A DNA stretch of 64,000 bases from Rattus norvegicus (lineage: Eukaryota > Chordata > Mammalia > Rodentia > Muridae), in NCBI RefSeq assembly GCF_036323735.1, contig NC_086029.1:10029816-10093815 (forward strand), written 5' to 3'. Below the pieces are notes generated by a model that saw only the letters and a list, made by a program, of their open reading frames with translations, made no database searches and was not told the DNA's origin. How positions within the stretch are numbered: position 1 is the first letter of the stretch; each line of letters begins with the position of its first letter. Below are positions 1 through 11,395 of the stretch, in pieces. The position numbers and the translations under genes are program-made.

Positions 1-299
1 GAATGGAATCAAAATTTCTAGGCGAATTCAGTGAGTTCCCAATGGGACATGCTTGTATGAGTTTGTTTTCAATATCGAGCAACATTTTAAGGAACGGAAT
101 CCAAGTATCATGGTGAATTGAGTAGGTTCCCAGTAGGATTCGCATGTAATAAGCTTGTTATTCAAGATAGAGCAACGTTTTAACGAACTGAAACACTGTT
201 TCTTTGTGAATTCAGTTAGTTCCTAGTAGCCTGCTCTGGTAATATGTGTAAATTTAAAGATTTATAAAAATTTGGTGAGCCGAATCTGAGTAACATGGT
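1..299 (+). repeat. Partial satellite monomer at left window edge
   Basis: The window opens inside sub-repeat A, at about monomer position 71, and continues through B, C and D to the next unit at 300. It carries a 1-bp deletion in sub-repeat B (TTTGTTTTC in place of TTTGCTTTTC, near 61-69). That lesion is otherwise seen only in monomers starting at 51709, 53928, 55037, 56886 and 57995, so this monomer shares a lineage with the right-hand 9-mer domain. The array therefore extends to the left. Confidence 0.95.
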
Positions 300-669
300 G
301 AATTCGGTTAGTTCCCAATAGGCCGCAGTAGTAATAAGTGGACTGTTCGGGATATAGAAAAATTTTCACGAATGGAATCAAAATTTCTAGGAGAATTCTG
401 TGAGTTCCCAATGGAACATGCTTGTAAGAGTTTGCTCTTCAATATTGAGCAACATTTTAAGGAACGGATTCCAAGTATCATGGTGAATTGAGTAGGTTCC
501 CAAAAGGATTCGCATGTAATAAGCTTGTTATTCAAGATAGAGCAACGTTTTAACGAACTGAAACACTGTTTCTTTGTGAATTCAGTTAGTTCCTAGTAGC
601 CTGCTCTTGTAATATGTGTACTTTTAAAGATTTATAAAAATTTGGTGAGCCGAATCTGAGTAACATGGT
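300..669 (+). repeat. Monomer type Q, first of about 33 copies
   Basis: The type is defined in sub-repeat B by GAATTCTGTGAG, TGGAACATGCTTGTAAGAG, TTGCTCTTC and usually GGATTCC. Copies start at 300, 1410, 3258, 6216, 8436, 11765, 12505, 15094, 15834, 16943, 17683, 19162, 20641, 23230, 23970, 26559, 27299, 28408, 29148, 30627, 32106, 32846, 34325, 35065, 36545, 38395, 39874, 40614, 42094, 43944, 46164, 48013 and 50969. A subtype with TTTCCTCTTC marks 11765, 15094, 16943, 20641, 23230, 26559, 28408, 32106, 34325 and 39874. No complete Q monomer occurs after about 51.3 kb. Confidence 0.85.
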
Positions 670-3600
670 GAATTCGGTTAGTTCCCAATAGGCCGCAGTA
701 GTAATAAGTGGACTGTTCGGGATATAGAAAAATTTTCACGAATGGAATCAAAATTTCTAGTCGAATTCAGTGAGTTCCCAATGGGACATGCTTGTATGAG
801 TTTGCTTTTCAATATCGAGCAACATTTTAAGGAACGGAATCCAAGTGTCATGGTGAATTGAGTAGGTTCAAAATAGGATTCGCATGTAATAAGCTTGTTA
901 TTCAAGATAGAACAAAGTTTTAACGAACTGAAACACTGTTTCTTTGTGAATTCAGTTAGTTCCTAGTTGCATGCTCTTGTAATATGTGTACTTTTAAAGA
1001 TTTATAAAAATTTGGTGAGCCGAATCTGAGTAACATGGTGAATTCGGTTAGTTCCCAATAGGCCGCAGTAGTAATAAGTGGACTGTTCGGGATATAGAAA
1101 AATTTTCACGAATGGAATCAAAATTTCTAGGCGAATTCAGTGAGTTCCCAATGGGACATGCTTGTATGAGTTTGCTTTTCAATATCGAGCAACATTTTAA
1201 GGAACGGAATCCAAGTGTCATGGTGAATTGAGTATGTTCAAAATAGGATTCGCATGTAATAAGCTTGTTATTCAAGATACAGCAACGTTTTAACGAACTG
1301 AAACACTGTTTCTTTGTGAATTCAGTTAGTTCCTAGTAGCCTGCTCTTGTAATATGTGTACTTTTAAAGATTTATAAAAATTTGGTGAGCCGAATCTGAG
1401 TAACATGGTGAATTCGGTTAGTTCCCAATAGGCCGCAGTAGTAATAAGTGGACTGTTCGGGATATAGAAAAATTTTCACGAATGGAATCAAAATTTCTAG
1501 GAGAATTCTGTGAGTTCCCAATGGAACATGCTTGTAAGAGTTTGCTCTTCAATATCGAGCAACATTTTAAGGAACGGATTCCAAGTATCATGTTGAATTG
1601 AGTAGGTTCCCAATAGGATTCGCATGTAATAAGCTTGTTATTCAAGATAGAGCAACGTTTTAACGAACTGAAACACTGTTTCTTTGTGAAGTCAGTTAGT
1701 TCCTAGTAGCCTGCTCTTGTAATATGTGTACTTTTAAAGATTTATAAAAATTTGGTGAGGCGAATCTGAGTAACATGGTGAATTCGGTTAGTTCCCAATA
1801 GGCCGCAGTAGTAATAAGTGGACTGTTCGGGATATAGAAAAATTTTCACGAATGGAATCAAAATTTCTAGTCGAATTCAGTGAGTTCCCAATGGGACATG
1901 CTTGTATGAGTTTGCTTTTCAATATTGAGCAACATTTTAAGGAACGGAATCCAAGTATCATGGTGAATTGAGTAGGTTCCCAATAGGATTCGCGTGTAAT
2001 AAGCTTGTTATTCAAGATAGAGCAACGTTTTAACGAACTGAAACACTGTTTCTTTGTGAATTCAGTTAGTTCCTAGTAGCCTGCTCTTGTAATATGTGTA
2101 CTTTTAAAGGTTTATAAAAATTTGGTGAGCCGAATCTGAGTAACATGGTGAATTCGGTTAGTTCCCAATAGGCCGCAGTAGTAATAAGTGGACTGTTCGG
2201 GATATAGAAAAATTTTCACGAATGGAATCAAAATTTCTAGGCGAATTCAGTGAGCTCCCAATGGGACATGCTTGTATGAGTTTGCTTTTCAATATCGAGC
2301 AACATTTTAAGGAACGGAATCCCAGTATCATGGTGAATTGAGTAGGTTCCCAATAGGATTCGCATGTAATAAGCTTGTTATTCAAGATAGAGCAACGTTT
2401 TAACGAACTGAAACACTGTTTCTTTGTGAATTCAGTTAGTTCCTAGTAGCCTGCTCTTGTAATATGTGTACTTTTAAAGATTTATAAAAATTTGGTGAGC
2501 CGAATCTGAGTAACATGGTGAATTCGGTTAGTTCCCAATAGGCCGCAGTAGTAATAAGTGGACTGTTCGGGATATAGAAAAATTTTCACGAATGGAATCA
2601 AAATTTCTAGGCGAATTCAGTGAGTTCCCAATGGGACATGCTTGTATGAGTTTGCTTTTCATTATCGAGCAACATTTTAAGGAACGGAATCCAAGTATCA
2701 TGGTGAATTGAGTAGGTTCCCAATAGGATTCACGTGTTAAACTTGTTATTCAAGATAGAGCAAAGTTTTAACGAACTGAAACACTGTTTCTTTGTGAATT
2801 CAGTTAGTTCCTAGTAGCTTTCTCTTGTAATATGTGTACTTTTAAAGATTTATAAAAATTTGGTGAGCCGAATCTGAGTAACATGGTGAATTCGGTTAGT
2901 TCCCAATAGGCCGCAGTAGTAATAAGTGGACTGTTCGGGATATAGAAAAATTTTCACGAATGGAATCAAAATTTCTAGGCGAATTCAGTGAGTTCCCAAT
3001 GGGACATGCTTGTATGAGTTTGCTTTTCAATATCGAGCAACATTTTAAGGAACGGAATCCAAGTATCATGGTGAATTGAGTAGGTTCCCAGTAGGATTCG
3101 CATGTAATAAGCTTGTTATTCAAGATAGAGCAACGTTTTGACGAACTGAAACACTGTTTCTTTGTGAATTCAGTTAGTTCCTAGTAGCCTGCTCTTGTAA
3201 TATGTGTACTTTTAAAGATTTATAAAAATTTGGTGAGCTGAATCTGAGTAACATGGTGAATTCGGTTAGTTCCCAATAGGCCGCAGTAGTAATAAGTGGA
3301 CTGTTCGGGATATAGAAAAATTTTCACGAATGGAATCAAAATTTCTAGGAGAATTCTGTGAGTTCCCAATGGAACATGCTTGTAAGAGTTTGCTCTTCAA
3401 TATCGAGCAACATTTTAAGGAACGGATTCCAAGTATCATGGTGAATTGAGTAGGTTCCCAATAGGATTCGCATGTAATAAGCTTGTTATTCAAGATAGAG
3501 CAACGTTTTAACGAACTGAAACACTGTTTCTTTGTGAAGTCAGTTAGTTCCTAGTAGCCTGCTCTTGTAATATGTGTACTTTTAAAGATTTATAAAAATT

Positions 3601-4735
3601 TGGTGAGCCGATTCTGAGTAACATGGTGAATTCGGTTAGTTCCCAATAGGCCGCAGTAGTAATAAGTGGACTGTTCGGGATATAGAAATTTTCACGAATG
3701 GAATCAAAATTTCTAGTCGAATTCAGTGAGTTCCCAATGGGACATGCTTGTATGAGTTTGCTTTTCAATATCGAGCAACATTTTAAGGAACGGAATCCAA
3801 GTGTCATGGTGAATTGAGTAGGTTCAAAATAGGATTCGCATGTAATAAGCTTGTTATTCAAGATAGAGCAACGTTTTAACGAACTGAAACACTGTTTCTT
3901 TGTGAATTCAGTTAGTTCCTAGTAGCCTGCTCTTGTAATATGTGTACTTTTAAAGATTTATAAAAATTTGGTGAGCCGATTCTGAGTAACATGGTGAATT
4001 CGGTTAGGTCCCAATAGGCGGCAGTAGTAATAAGTGTACTGTTCGGGATATAGAAAAATTTTCACGAATGGAATCAAAATTTCTAGTCGAATTCAGTGAG
4101 TTCCCAATGGGACATGCTTGTATGAGTTTGCTTTTCAATATTGAGCAACATTTTAAGGAACGGAATCGAAGTATCATGGTGAATTGAGTAGGTTCCCAAT
4201 AGGATTCGCGTGTAATAAGCTTGTTATTCAAGATAGAGCAATGTTTTAACGAACTGAAACACTGTTTCTTTGTGAATTCAGTTAGTTCCTAGTAGCCTGC
4301 TCTTGTAATATGTGTACTTTTAAAGATTTATAAAAATTTGGTGAGCCGAATCTGAGTAACATGGTGAATTCGGTTAGTTCCCAATAGGCCGCAGTAGTAA
4401 TAAGTGGACTGTTCGGGATATAGAAAAATTTTCACGAATGGAATCAAAATTTCTAGGCGATTTCAGTGAGTTCCCAATGGGACATGCTTGTATGAGTTTG
4501 CTTTTCAATATCGAGCAACATTTTAAGGAACGGAATCCCAGTATCATGGTGAATTGAGTAGGTTCCCAATAGGATTCGCATGTAATAAGCTTGTTATTCA
4601 AGATAGAGCAACGTTTTAACGAACTGAAACACTGTTTCTTTGTGAATTCAGTTAGTTCCTAGTAGCCTGCTCTTGTAATATATGTACTTTTAAAGATTTA
4701 TAAAAATTTGGTGAGCCGAATCTGAGTAACATGGT

Positions 4736-5105
4736 GAATTCGGTTAGTTCCCAATAGGCCGCAGTAGTAATAAGTGGACTATTCGGGATATAGAAAAATT
4801 TTCAAGAATGGAATCAAGATTTCTAGGCGAATTCAGTGAGTTCCCAATGGGACATGCTTGTATGAGTTTGCTTTTCATTATCGAGCAACATTTTAAGGAA
4901 CGGAATCCAAGAATCATGGTGAATTGAGTAGGTTCCCAATAGGATTCACATGTAATAAACTTGTTATTCAAGATAGAGCAAAGTTTTAACGAACTGAAAC
5001 ACCATTTCTTTGTGAATTCAGTTAGTTCCTAGTAGCTTTCTCTTGTAATATGTGTACTTTTAAAGATTTATAAAAATTTGGTGAGCCGAATCTGAGTAAC
5101 ATGGT
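4736..5105 (+). repeat. Monomer type K (CATTATCG / AGCTTTCTC type)
   Basis: This type combines GGACTATTCGGG in many copies, TTTTCATTATCG in B, ATTCACATG or ATTCACGTG followed by TAATAAACTTG in C (which destroys the HindIII site), CAAAGTTTTAAC, and TAGCTTTCTC in D. Clear members start at 4736, 5476, 7696, 37655, 43204, 45424, 47273, 53558 and 56516. It recurs next to the same neighbours in several HORs, so it is useful for phasing them. The 2520 monomer is a related copy with a 2-bp loss. Confidence 0.8.
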
Positions 5106-5198
5106 GAATTCGGTTAGTTCCCAATAGGCCGCAGTAGTAATAAGTGGACTGTTCGGGATATAGAAAAATTTTCACGAATGGAATCAAAATTTCTAGGC
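5106..5198 (+). repeat. Sub-repeat A (93 bp) of the representative monomer
   Basis: First quarter of the monomer. It opens with GAATTCGGTTAGTTCC, followed by CAATAGGCCGCAG, and holds AAAAATTTT at sub-repeat positions 59-67. Ungapped comparison with C by eye gives 60 identical positions of 93; with B, allowing one gap, about two thirds. It has four CpG sites, and GCCGCAG is changed to GCCACAG in several monomers (for example those starting 37285, 42834, 52078, 54297). Confidence 0.9.
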
Positions 5199-5290
5199 GA
5201 ATTCAGTGAGTTCCCAATGGGACATGCTTGTATGAGTTTGCTTTTCAATATCGAGCAACATTTTAAGGAACGGAATCCAAGTATCAAGGT
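5199..5290 (+). repeat. Sub-repeat B (92 bp) of the representative monomer
   Basis: Second quarter, opening GAATTCAGTGAGTTCC. It holds most of the changes that define monomer types: TGGAACATGCTTGTAAGAG versus TGGGACATGCTTGTATGAG, ATATCGAG versus CATTATCGAG or ATATTGAG, and GGATTCC versus GGAATCC. Its second half is closest to that of C (36 of 50 positions identical by eye around CGAGCAACATTTTAAGGAAC). Confidence 0.9.
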
Positions 5291-5383
5291 GAATTGAGTA
5301 GGTTCCCAATAGGATTCGCATGTAATAAGCTTGTTATTCAAGATAGAGCAACGTTTTAACGAACTGAAACACTGTTTCTTTGT
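5291..5383 (+). repeat. Sub-repeat C (93 bp) of the representative monomer
   Basis: Third quarter, opening GAATTGAGTAGGTTCC, so it lacks the EcoRI site of the other three. It contains the HindIII site AAGCTT and the variable stretch ATTCGCATG / ATTCGCGTG / ATTCACATG / ATTCATATG that helps to trace monomer lineages. The patch GGTTCAAAATAGG, which replaces GGTTCCCAATAGG in about 16 monomers, is also here. Confidence 0.9.
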
Positions 5384-5475
5384 GAATTCAGTTAGTTCCT
5401 AGTAGCCTGCTCTTGTAATATGTGTACTTTTAAAGATTTATAAAAATTTGGTGAGCCGAATCTGAGTAACATGGT
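5384..5475 (+). repeat. Sub-repeat D (92 bp) of the representative monomer
   Basis: Fourth quarter, opening GAATTCAGTTAGTTCC. It is the most A/T-rich part (about 34% G+C by hand count) with CTTTTAAAG and TATAAAAATTTGG. Ungapped identity with B is 55 of 92 positions by eye, so D is somewhat more diverged than the other three. The TATAAAAA string resembles a TATA box but sits in every monomer with no gene behind it. Confidence 0.9.
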
Positions 5476-7507
5476 GAATTCGGTTAGTTCCCAATAGGCC
5501 GCAGTAGTAATAAGTGGACTGTTCGGGATATAGAAAAATTTTCACGAATGGAATCAAAATTTCTAGGCGAATTCAGTGAGTTCCCAATGGGACATGCTTG
5601 TATGAGTTTGCTTTTCATTATCGAGCAACATTTTAAGGAACGGAATCCAAGTATCATGGTGAATTGAGTAGGTTCCCAATAGGATTCACGTGTAATAAAC
5701 TTGTTATTCAAGATAGAGCAAAGTTTTAACGAACTGAAACACTGTTTCTTTGTGAATTCAGTTAGTTCCTAGTAGCTTTCTCTTGTAATATGTGTACTTT
5801 TAAAGATTTATAAAAATTTGGTGAGCCGAATCTGAGTAACATGGTGAATTCGGTTAGTTCCCAATAGGCCGCAGTAGTAATAAGTGGACTGTTCGGGATA
5901 TAGAAAAATTTTCACGAATGGAATCAAAATTTCTAGGCGAATTCAGTGAGTTCCCAATGGGACATGCTTGTATGAGTTTGCTTTTCAATATCGAGCAACA
6001 TTTTAAGGAACGGAATCCAAGTATCATGGTGAATTGAGTAGGTTCCCAGTAGGATTCGCATGTAATAAGCATGTTATTCAAGATAGAGCAACGTTTTAAG
6101 GAACTGAAACACTGTTTCTTTGTGAATTCAGTTAGTTCCTAGTAGCCTGCTCTTGTAATATGTGTACTTTTAAAGATTTATAAAAATTTGGTGAGCTGAA
6201 TCTGAGTAACATGGTGAATTCGGTTAGTTCCCAATAGGCCGCATTAGTAATAAGTGGACTGTTCGGGATATAGAAAAATTTTCACGAATGGAATCAAAAT
6301 TTCTAGGAGAATTCTGTGAGTTCCCAATGGAACATGCTTGTAAGAGTTTGCTCTTCAATATCGAGCAACATTTTAAGGAACGGATTCCAAGTATCATGGT
6401 GAATTGAGTAGGTTCCCAATAGGATTCGCATGTAATAAGCTTGTTATTCAAGATAGAGCAACGTTTTAACGAACTGAAACACTGTTTCTTTGTGAAGTCA
6501 GTTAGTTCCTAGTAGCCTGCTCTTGTAATATGTGTACTTTTAAAGATTTATAAAAATTTGGTGAGCCGATTCTGAGTAACATGGTGAATTCGGTTAGTTC
6601 CCAATAGGCCGCAGTAGTAATAAGTGGACTGTTCGGGATATAGAAAAATTTTCACGAATGGAATCAAAATTTCTAGTCGAATTCAGTGAGTTCCCAATGG
6701 GACATGCTTGTATGAGTTTGCTTTTCAATATCGAGCAACATTTTAAGGAACGGAATCCAAGTGTCATGGTGAATTGAGTAGGTTCAAAATAGGATTCGCA
6801 TGTAATAAGCTTGTTATTCAAGATAGAGCAACGTTTTAACGAACTGAAACACTGTTTCTTTGTGAATTCAGTTAGTTCCTAGTAGCCTGCTCTTGTAATA
6901 TGTGTACTTTTAAAGATTTATAAAAATTTGGTGAGCCGAATCTGAGTAACATGGTGAATTCGGTTAGTTCCCAATAGGCCGCAGTAGTAATAAGTGGACT
7001 GTTCGGGATATAGAAAAATTTTAAGGAATGGAATCAAAATTTCTAGGCGAATTCAGTGAGTTTCCATTGGGACATGCTTGTATGAGTTTGCTTTTCAATA
7101 TCGAGCAACATTTTAAGGAACGGAATCCAAGTGTCATGGTGAATTGAGTAGGTTCAAAATAGGATTCGCATGTAATAAGCTTGTTATTCAAGATAGAGCA
7201 ACGTTTTAACGAACTGAAACACTGTTTCTTTGTGAATTCAGTTAGTTCCTAGTAGACTGCTCTTGTATTATGTGTACTTTTAAAGATTTATAAAAATTTG
7301 GTGAGCCGAATCTGAGTAACATGGTGAATTCGGTTAGTTCCCAATAGGCCGCAGTAGTAATAAGTGGACTGTTCGGGATATAGAAAAATTTTCACGAATG
7401 GAATCAAAATTTCTAGGCAAATTCAGTGAGCTCCCAATGGGACATGCTTGTATGAGTTTGCTTTTCAATATCGAGCAACATTTTAAGGAACGGAATCCCA
7501 GTATCAT

Positions 7508-9638
7508 GGTGAATTGAGTAGGTTCCCAATAGGATTCGCATGTAATAAGCTTGTTATTCAAGATAGAGCAACGTTTTAACGAACTGAAACACTGTTTCTT
7601 TGTGAATTCAGTTAGTTCCTAGTAGCCTGCTCTTGTAATATGTGTACTTTTAAAGATTTATAAAAATTTGGTGAGCCGAATCTGAGTAACATGGTGAATT
7701 CGGTTAGTTCCCAATAGGCCGCAGTAGTAATAAGTGGACTGTTCGGGATATAGAAAAATTTTCACGAATGGAATCAAAATTTCTAGGCGAATTCAGTGAG
7801 TTCCCAATGGGACATGCTTGTATGAGTTTGCTTTTCATTATCGAGCAACATTTTAAGGAACGGAATCCAAGTATCATGGTGAATTGAGTAGGTTCCCAAT
7901 AGGATTCACGTGTAATAAACTTGTTATTCAAGATAGAGCAAAGTTTTAACGAACTGAAACACTGTTTCTTTGTGAATTCAGTTAGTTCCTAGTAGCTTTC
8001 TCTTGTAATATGTGTACTTTTAAAGATTTATAAAAATTTGGTGAGCCGAATCTGAGTAACATGGTGAATTCGGTTAGTTCCCAATAGGCCGCAGTAGTAA
8101 TAAGTGGACTGTTCGGGATATAGAAAAATTTTCACGAATGGAATCAAAATTTCTAGGCGAATTCAGTGAGTTCCCAATGGGACATGCTTGTATGAGTTTG
8201 CTTTTCAATATCGAGCAACATTTTAAGGAACGGAATCCAAGTATCATGGTGAATTGAGTAGGTTCCCAGTAGGATTCGCATGTAATAAGCATGTTATTCA
8301 AGATAGAGCAACGTTTTAAGGAACTGAAACACTGTTTCTTTGTGAATTCAGTTAGTTCCTAGTAGCCTGCTCTTGTAATATGTGTACTTTTAAAGATTTA
8401 TAAAAATTTGGTGAGCTGAATCTGAGTAACATGGTGAATTCGGTTAGTTCCCAATAGGCCGCATTAGTAATAAGTGGACTGTTCGGGATATAGAAAAATT
8501 TTCACGAATGGAATCAAAATTTCTAGGAGAATTCTGTGAGTTCCCAATGGAACATGCTTGTAAGAGTTTGCTCTTCAATATCGAGCAACATTTTAAGGAA
8601 CGGATTCCAAGTATCATGGTGAATTGAGTAGGTTCCCAATAGGATTCGCATGTAATAAGCTTGTTATTCAAGATAGAGCAACGTTTTAACGAACTGAAAC
8701 ACTGTTTCTTTGTGAAGTCAGTTAGTTCCTAGTAGCCTGCTCTTGTAATATGTGTACTTTTAAAGATTTATAAAAATTTGGTGAGCCGATTCTGAGTAAC
8801 ATGGTGAATTCGGTTAGTTCCCAATAGGCCGCAGTAGTAATAAGTGGACTGTTCGGGATATAGAAAAATTTTCACGAATGGAATCAAAATTTCTAGTCGA
8901 ATTCAGTGAGTTCCCAATGGGACATGCTTGTATGAGTTTGCTTTTCAATATCGAGCAACATTTTAAGGAACGGAATCCAAGTGTCATGGTGAATTGAGTA
9001 GGTTCAAAATAGGATTCGCATGTAATAAGCTTGTTATTCAAGATAGAGCAACGTTTTAACGAACTGAAACACTGTTTCTTTGTGAATTCAGTTAGTTCCT
9101 AGTAGCCTGCTCTTGTAATATGTGTACTTTTAAAGATTTATAAAAATTTGGTGAGCCGAATCTGAGTAACATGGTGAATTCGGTTAGTTCCCAATAGGCC
9201 GCAGTAGTAATAAGTGGACTGTTCGGGATATAGAAAAATTTTAAGGAATGGAATCAAAATTTCTAGGCGAATTCAGTGAGTTTCCATTGGGACATGCTTG
9301 TATGAGTTTGCTTTTCAATATCGAGCAACATTTTAAGGAACGGAATCCAAGTGTCATGGTGAATTGAGTAGGTTCAAAATAGGATTCGCATGTAATAAGC
9401 TTGTTATTCAAGATAGAGCAACGTTTTAACGAACTGAAACACTGTTTCTTTGTGAATTCAGTTAGTTCCTAGTAGACTGCTCTTGTATTATGTGTACTTT
9501 TAAAGATTTATAAAAATTTGGTGAGCCGAATCTGAGTAACATGGTGAATTCGGTTAGTTCCCAATAGGCCGCAGTAGTAATAAGTGGACTGTTCGGGATA
9601 TAGAAAAATTTTCACGAATGGAATCAAAATTTCTAGGC
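7508..9638 (+). repeat. Six-monomer higher-order repeat, copy 2
   Basis: Direct continuation of copy 1 with the same monomer order: type K with CACGTG, a monomer with AAGCATG in C, type Q with GCATTAG, the GTCGAATTC plus GGTTCAAAATAGG monomer, the TTAAGGAATGG monomer, then the start of the next. The end is set by the first mismatch at 9639. The following monomer (from 9546) joins a different family marked by GAGTTGCCAATGG. Confidence 0.9.
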
Positions 9639-11395
9639 GAATTCAGTGAGTTGCCAATGGGACATGCTTGTATGTGTTTGCTTTTCAATATCGAGCAACA
9701 TTTTAAGGAACGGAATCCAAGTATCATGGTGAATTGAGTAGGTTCCCAATAGGATTCGCGTGTAATAAGCTTGTTATTCAAGATAGAGCAACATATTAAC
9801 GAACTGAAACACTGTTTCTTTGTGAAGTCAGTTAGTTCCTAGTAGCCTGCTCTTGTAATATGTGTACTTTTAAAGATTTATAAAAATTTGGTGAGCCGAA
9901 TCTGAGTAACATGGTGAATTCAGTTAGTTCCCAATAGGCCGCAGTAGTAATAAGTGGACTGTTCGGGATATAGAAAAATTTTCACGAATGGAATCCAAAT
10001 TTCTAGGCGAATTCAGTGAGTTCCCAATGGGACATGGTTGTATGAGTTTGCTTTTCAATATCGAGCAACATTTTAAGGAACGGAATCCAAGTATCATGGT
10101 GAATTGAGTAGGTTCCCAATAGGATTCGCATGTAATAAGCTTGTTATTCAAGATAGAGCAACGTTTTAACGAACTGAAAAACTGTTTCTTTGTGAATTCA
10201 GTTAGTTCCTAGTAGCCTGCTCTTGTAATATGTGTACTTTTAAAGATTTATAAAAATTTGTTGAGCCGAATCTGAGTAAACTGGTGAATTCGGTTAGTTC
10301 CCAATAGGCCGCAGTAGTAATAAGTGGACTGTTCGGGATATAGAAAAATTTTAACGAATGGAATCAAAATTTCTAGGCGAATTCAGTGAGTTCCCAATGG
10401 GACATGCTTGTATGAGTTTGCTTTTCAATATCAAGCAACATTTTAAGGAACGGAATCCAAGTATCATGGTGAATTGAGTAGGTTCCCAATAGGATTCGCA
10501 TGTAATAAGCTTGTTATTCAAGATAGAGCAACGTTTTAACGAACTGAAACACTGTTTCTTTGTGAATTCAGTTAGTTCCTAGTAGCCTGCTCTTGTAATA
10601 TGTGTACTTTTAAAGATTTATAAAAATTTGGTGAGCCGATTCTGAGTAACATGGTGAATTCGGTTAGTTCCCAATAGGCCGCAGTAGTAATAAGTGGACT
10701 GTTCGGGATATAGAAAAATTTTCACGAATGGAATCAAAATTTCTAGTCGAATTCAGTGAGTTCCCAATGGGACATGCTTGTATGAGTTTGCTTTTCAATA
10801 TCGAGCAACATTTTAAGGAACGGAATCCAAGTATCATGGTGAATTGAGTAGGTTCCCAATAGGATTCGCGTGTAATAAGCTTGTTATTCAAGATAGAGCA
10901 ACGTTTTAACGAACTGAAACACTGTTTCTTTGTGAATTCAGTTAGTTCCTAGTAGCCTGCTCTTGTAATATATGTACTTTTAAAGATTTATAAAAATTTG
11001 GTGAGCCGAATCTGAGTAACATGGTGAATTCGGTTAGTTCCCAATAGGCCGCAGTAGTAATAAGTCGACTGTTCGGGATATAGAAAAATTTTCACGAATG
11101 GAATCAAAATTTCTAGGCGAATTCAGTGAGTTCCCAATGGGACATGCTTGTATGAGTTTGCTTTTCAATATCGAGCAACATTTTAAGGAACGGAATCCCA
11201 GTATCATGGTGAATTGAGTAGGTTCCCAATAGGATTCGCATGTAATAAGCTTGTTATTCAAGATAGAGCAACGTTTTAACGAACTGAAACACTGATTCTT
11301 TGTGAATTCAGTTAGTTCCTAGTAGCTTTCTCTTGTAATATGTGTACTTTTAAAGATTTATAAAAATTTGGTGAGCCGAATCTGAGTAACATGGT

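Larger units (their letters stand above)
300..5475 (+). repeat. Left segment: 14 monomers without clear recent higher-order order
   Basis: Monomers start at 300, 670, 1040, 1410, 1780, 2150, 2520, 2888, 3258, 3628, 3996, 4366, 4736 and 5106. Types alternate (Q at 300, 1410, 3258; the GGTTCAAAATAGG type at 670, 1040, 3628), but I do not see a near-identical multi-monomer block here. Two 2-bp losses occur: in sub-repeat C near 2737 (CACGTGTTAAACTTG) and in the A-run of sub-repeat A near 3687 (TAGAAATTTTCAC, three A instead of five). The segment looks older and less homogenised than the next 38 kb. Confidence 0.75.
5106..5475 (+). repeat. Representative near-consensus 370-bp monomer
   Basis: This unit shows almost the plain consensus; the one departure I note is ATCAAGG for ATCATGG near 5287. 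It divides into four related sub-repeats of 93, 92, 93 and 92 bp starting at 5106, 5199, 5291 and 5384. EcoRI sites open A, B and D (C has GAATTG instead) and a single HindIII site AAGCTT sits in C, so HindIII should release a 370-bp ladder and EcoRI fragments near 92, 93 and 185 bp. The unit holds several A/T tracts, including AAAAATTTT in A and TATAAAAATTT in D, and the CAAAA pentamer described as common in plant satellites. Nothing suggests a coding or RNA gene. Confidence 0.95.
5288..7507 (+). repeat. Six-monomer higher-order repeat, copy 1 (period 2220 bp)
   Basis: Line-by-line comparison shows 5288-7418 repeated at 7508-9638 with an exact offset of 2220 bp and no difference that I could see over 2131 bp. 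Distinctive private variants occur in both copies: AAGCATGTTATT (6068 and 8288), GCATTAGTAATAAG (6241 and 8461), TTAAGGAATGG (7021 and 9241), GAGTTTCCATTGG (7058 and 9278) and AGTAGACTGCTC with TGTATTATG (7251 and 9471). Left of 5288 (A at 5287, T at 7507) and right of 7418 (A at 7419, G at 9639) the copies diverge. Identity this high implies a recent tandem duplication. Confidence 0.9.

Noticed and set aside
308..535. Minus-strand open frames of about 75 codons recurring in most monomers (also 678-905, 1048-1275 and so on), which could look like a multigene family
   Set aside because: They are the same stretch of satellite read in reverse, spanning sub-repeats A to C. They stay open because monomers are copies. 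Many monomers break the frame by a stop or a 1-3 bp loss with no sign of compensation, changes do not favour synonymous sites by eye, and there is no signal peptide, domain or recognisable motif.
3544..3861. Longer minus-strand frames of about 100 codons (also 49407-49724 and 63126-63428)
   Set aside because: Each is the usual frame fused to the neighbouring sequence by a small deletion (A-run loss near 3687, TA loss near 49508, losses near 63223 and 63411). These are frameshifted satellite, not genes.
5438..5450. TATAAAAATTTGG in sub-repeat D as a promoter TATA box
   Set aside because: It is in nearly every monomer with no gene or consistent downstream element. Satellite transcription is possible, but the sequence alone does not support a promoter.
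5106..5475. CENP-B-box-like motif
   Set aside because: I looked for the TTCG-N4-A-N2-CGGG core. TTCGGG and ACGGAA fragments occur, but not in the required arrangement.
5106..5475. Clear AB + AB dimer ancestry of the monomer (92.5 to 185 to 370 bp)
   Set aside because: Length alternation (93/92/93/92) and the shared CATGGT end of B and D hint at it, but by-eye identities A-B and A-C are about equal and B-C is high in the second half, so the order of the early duplications is unresolved.
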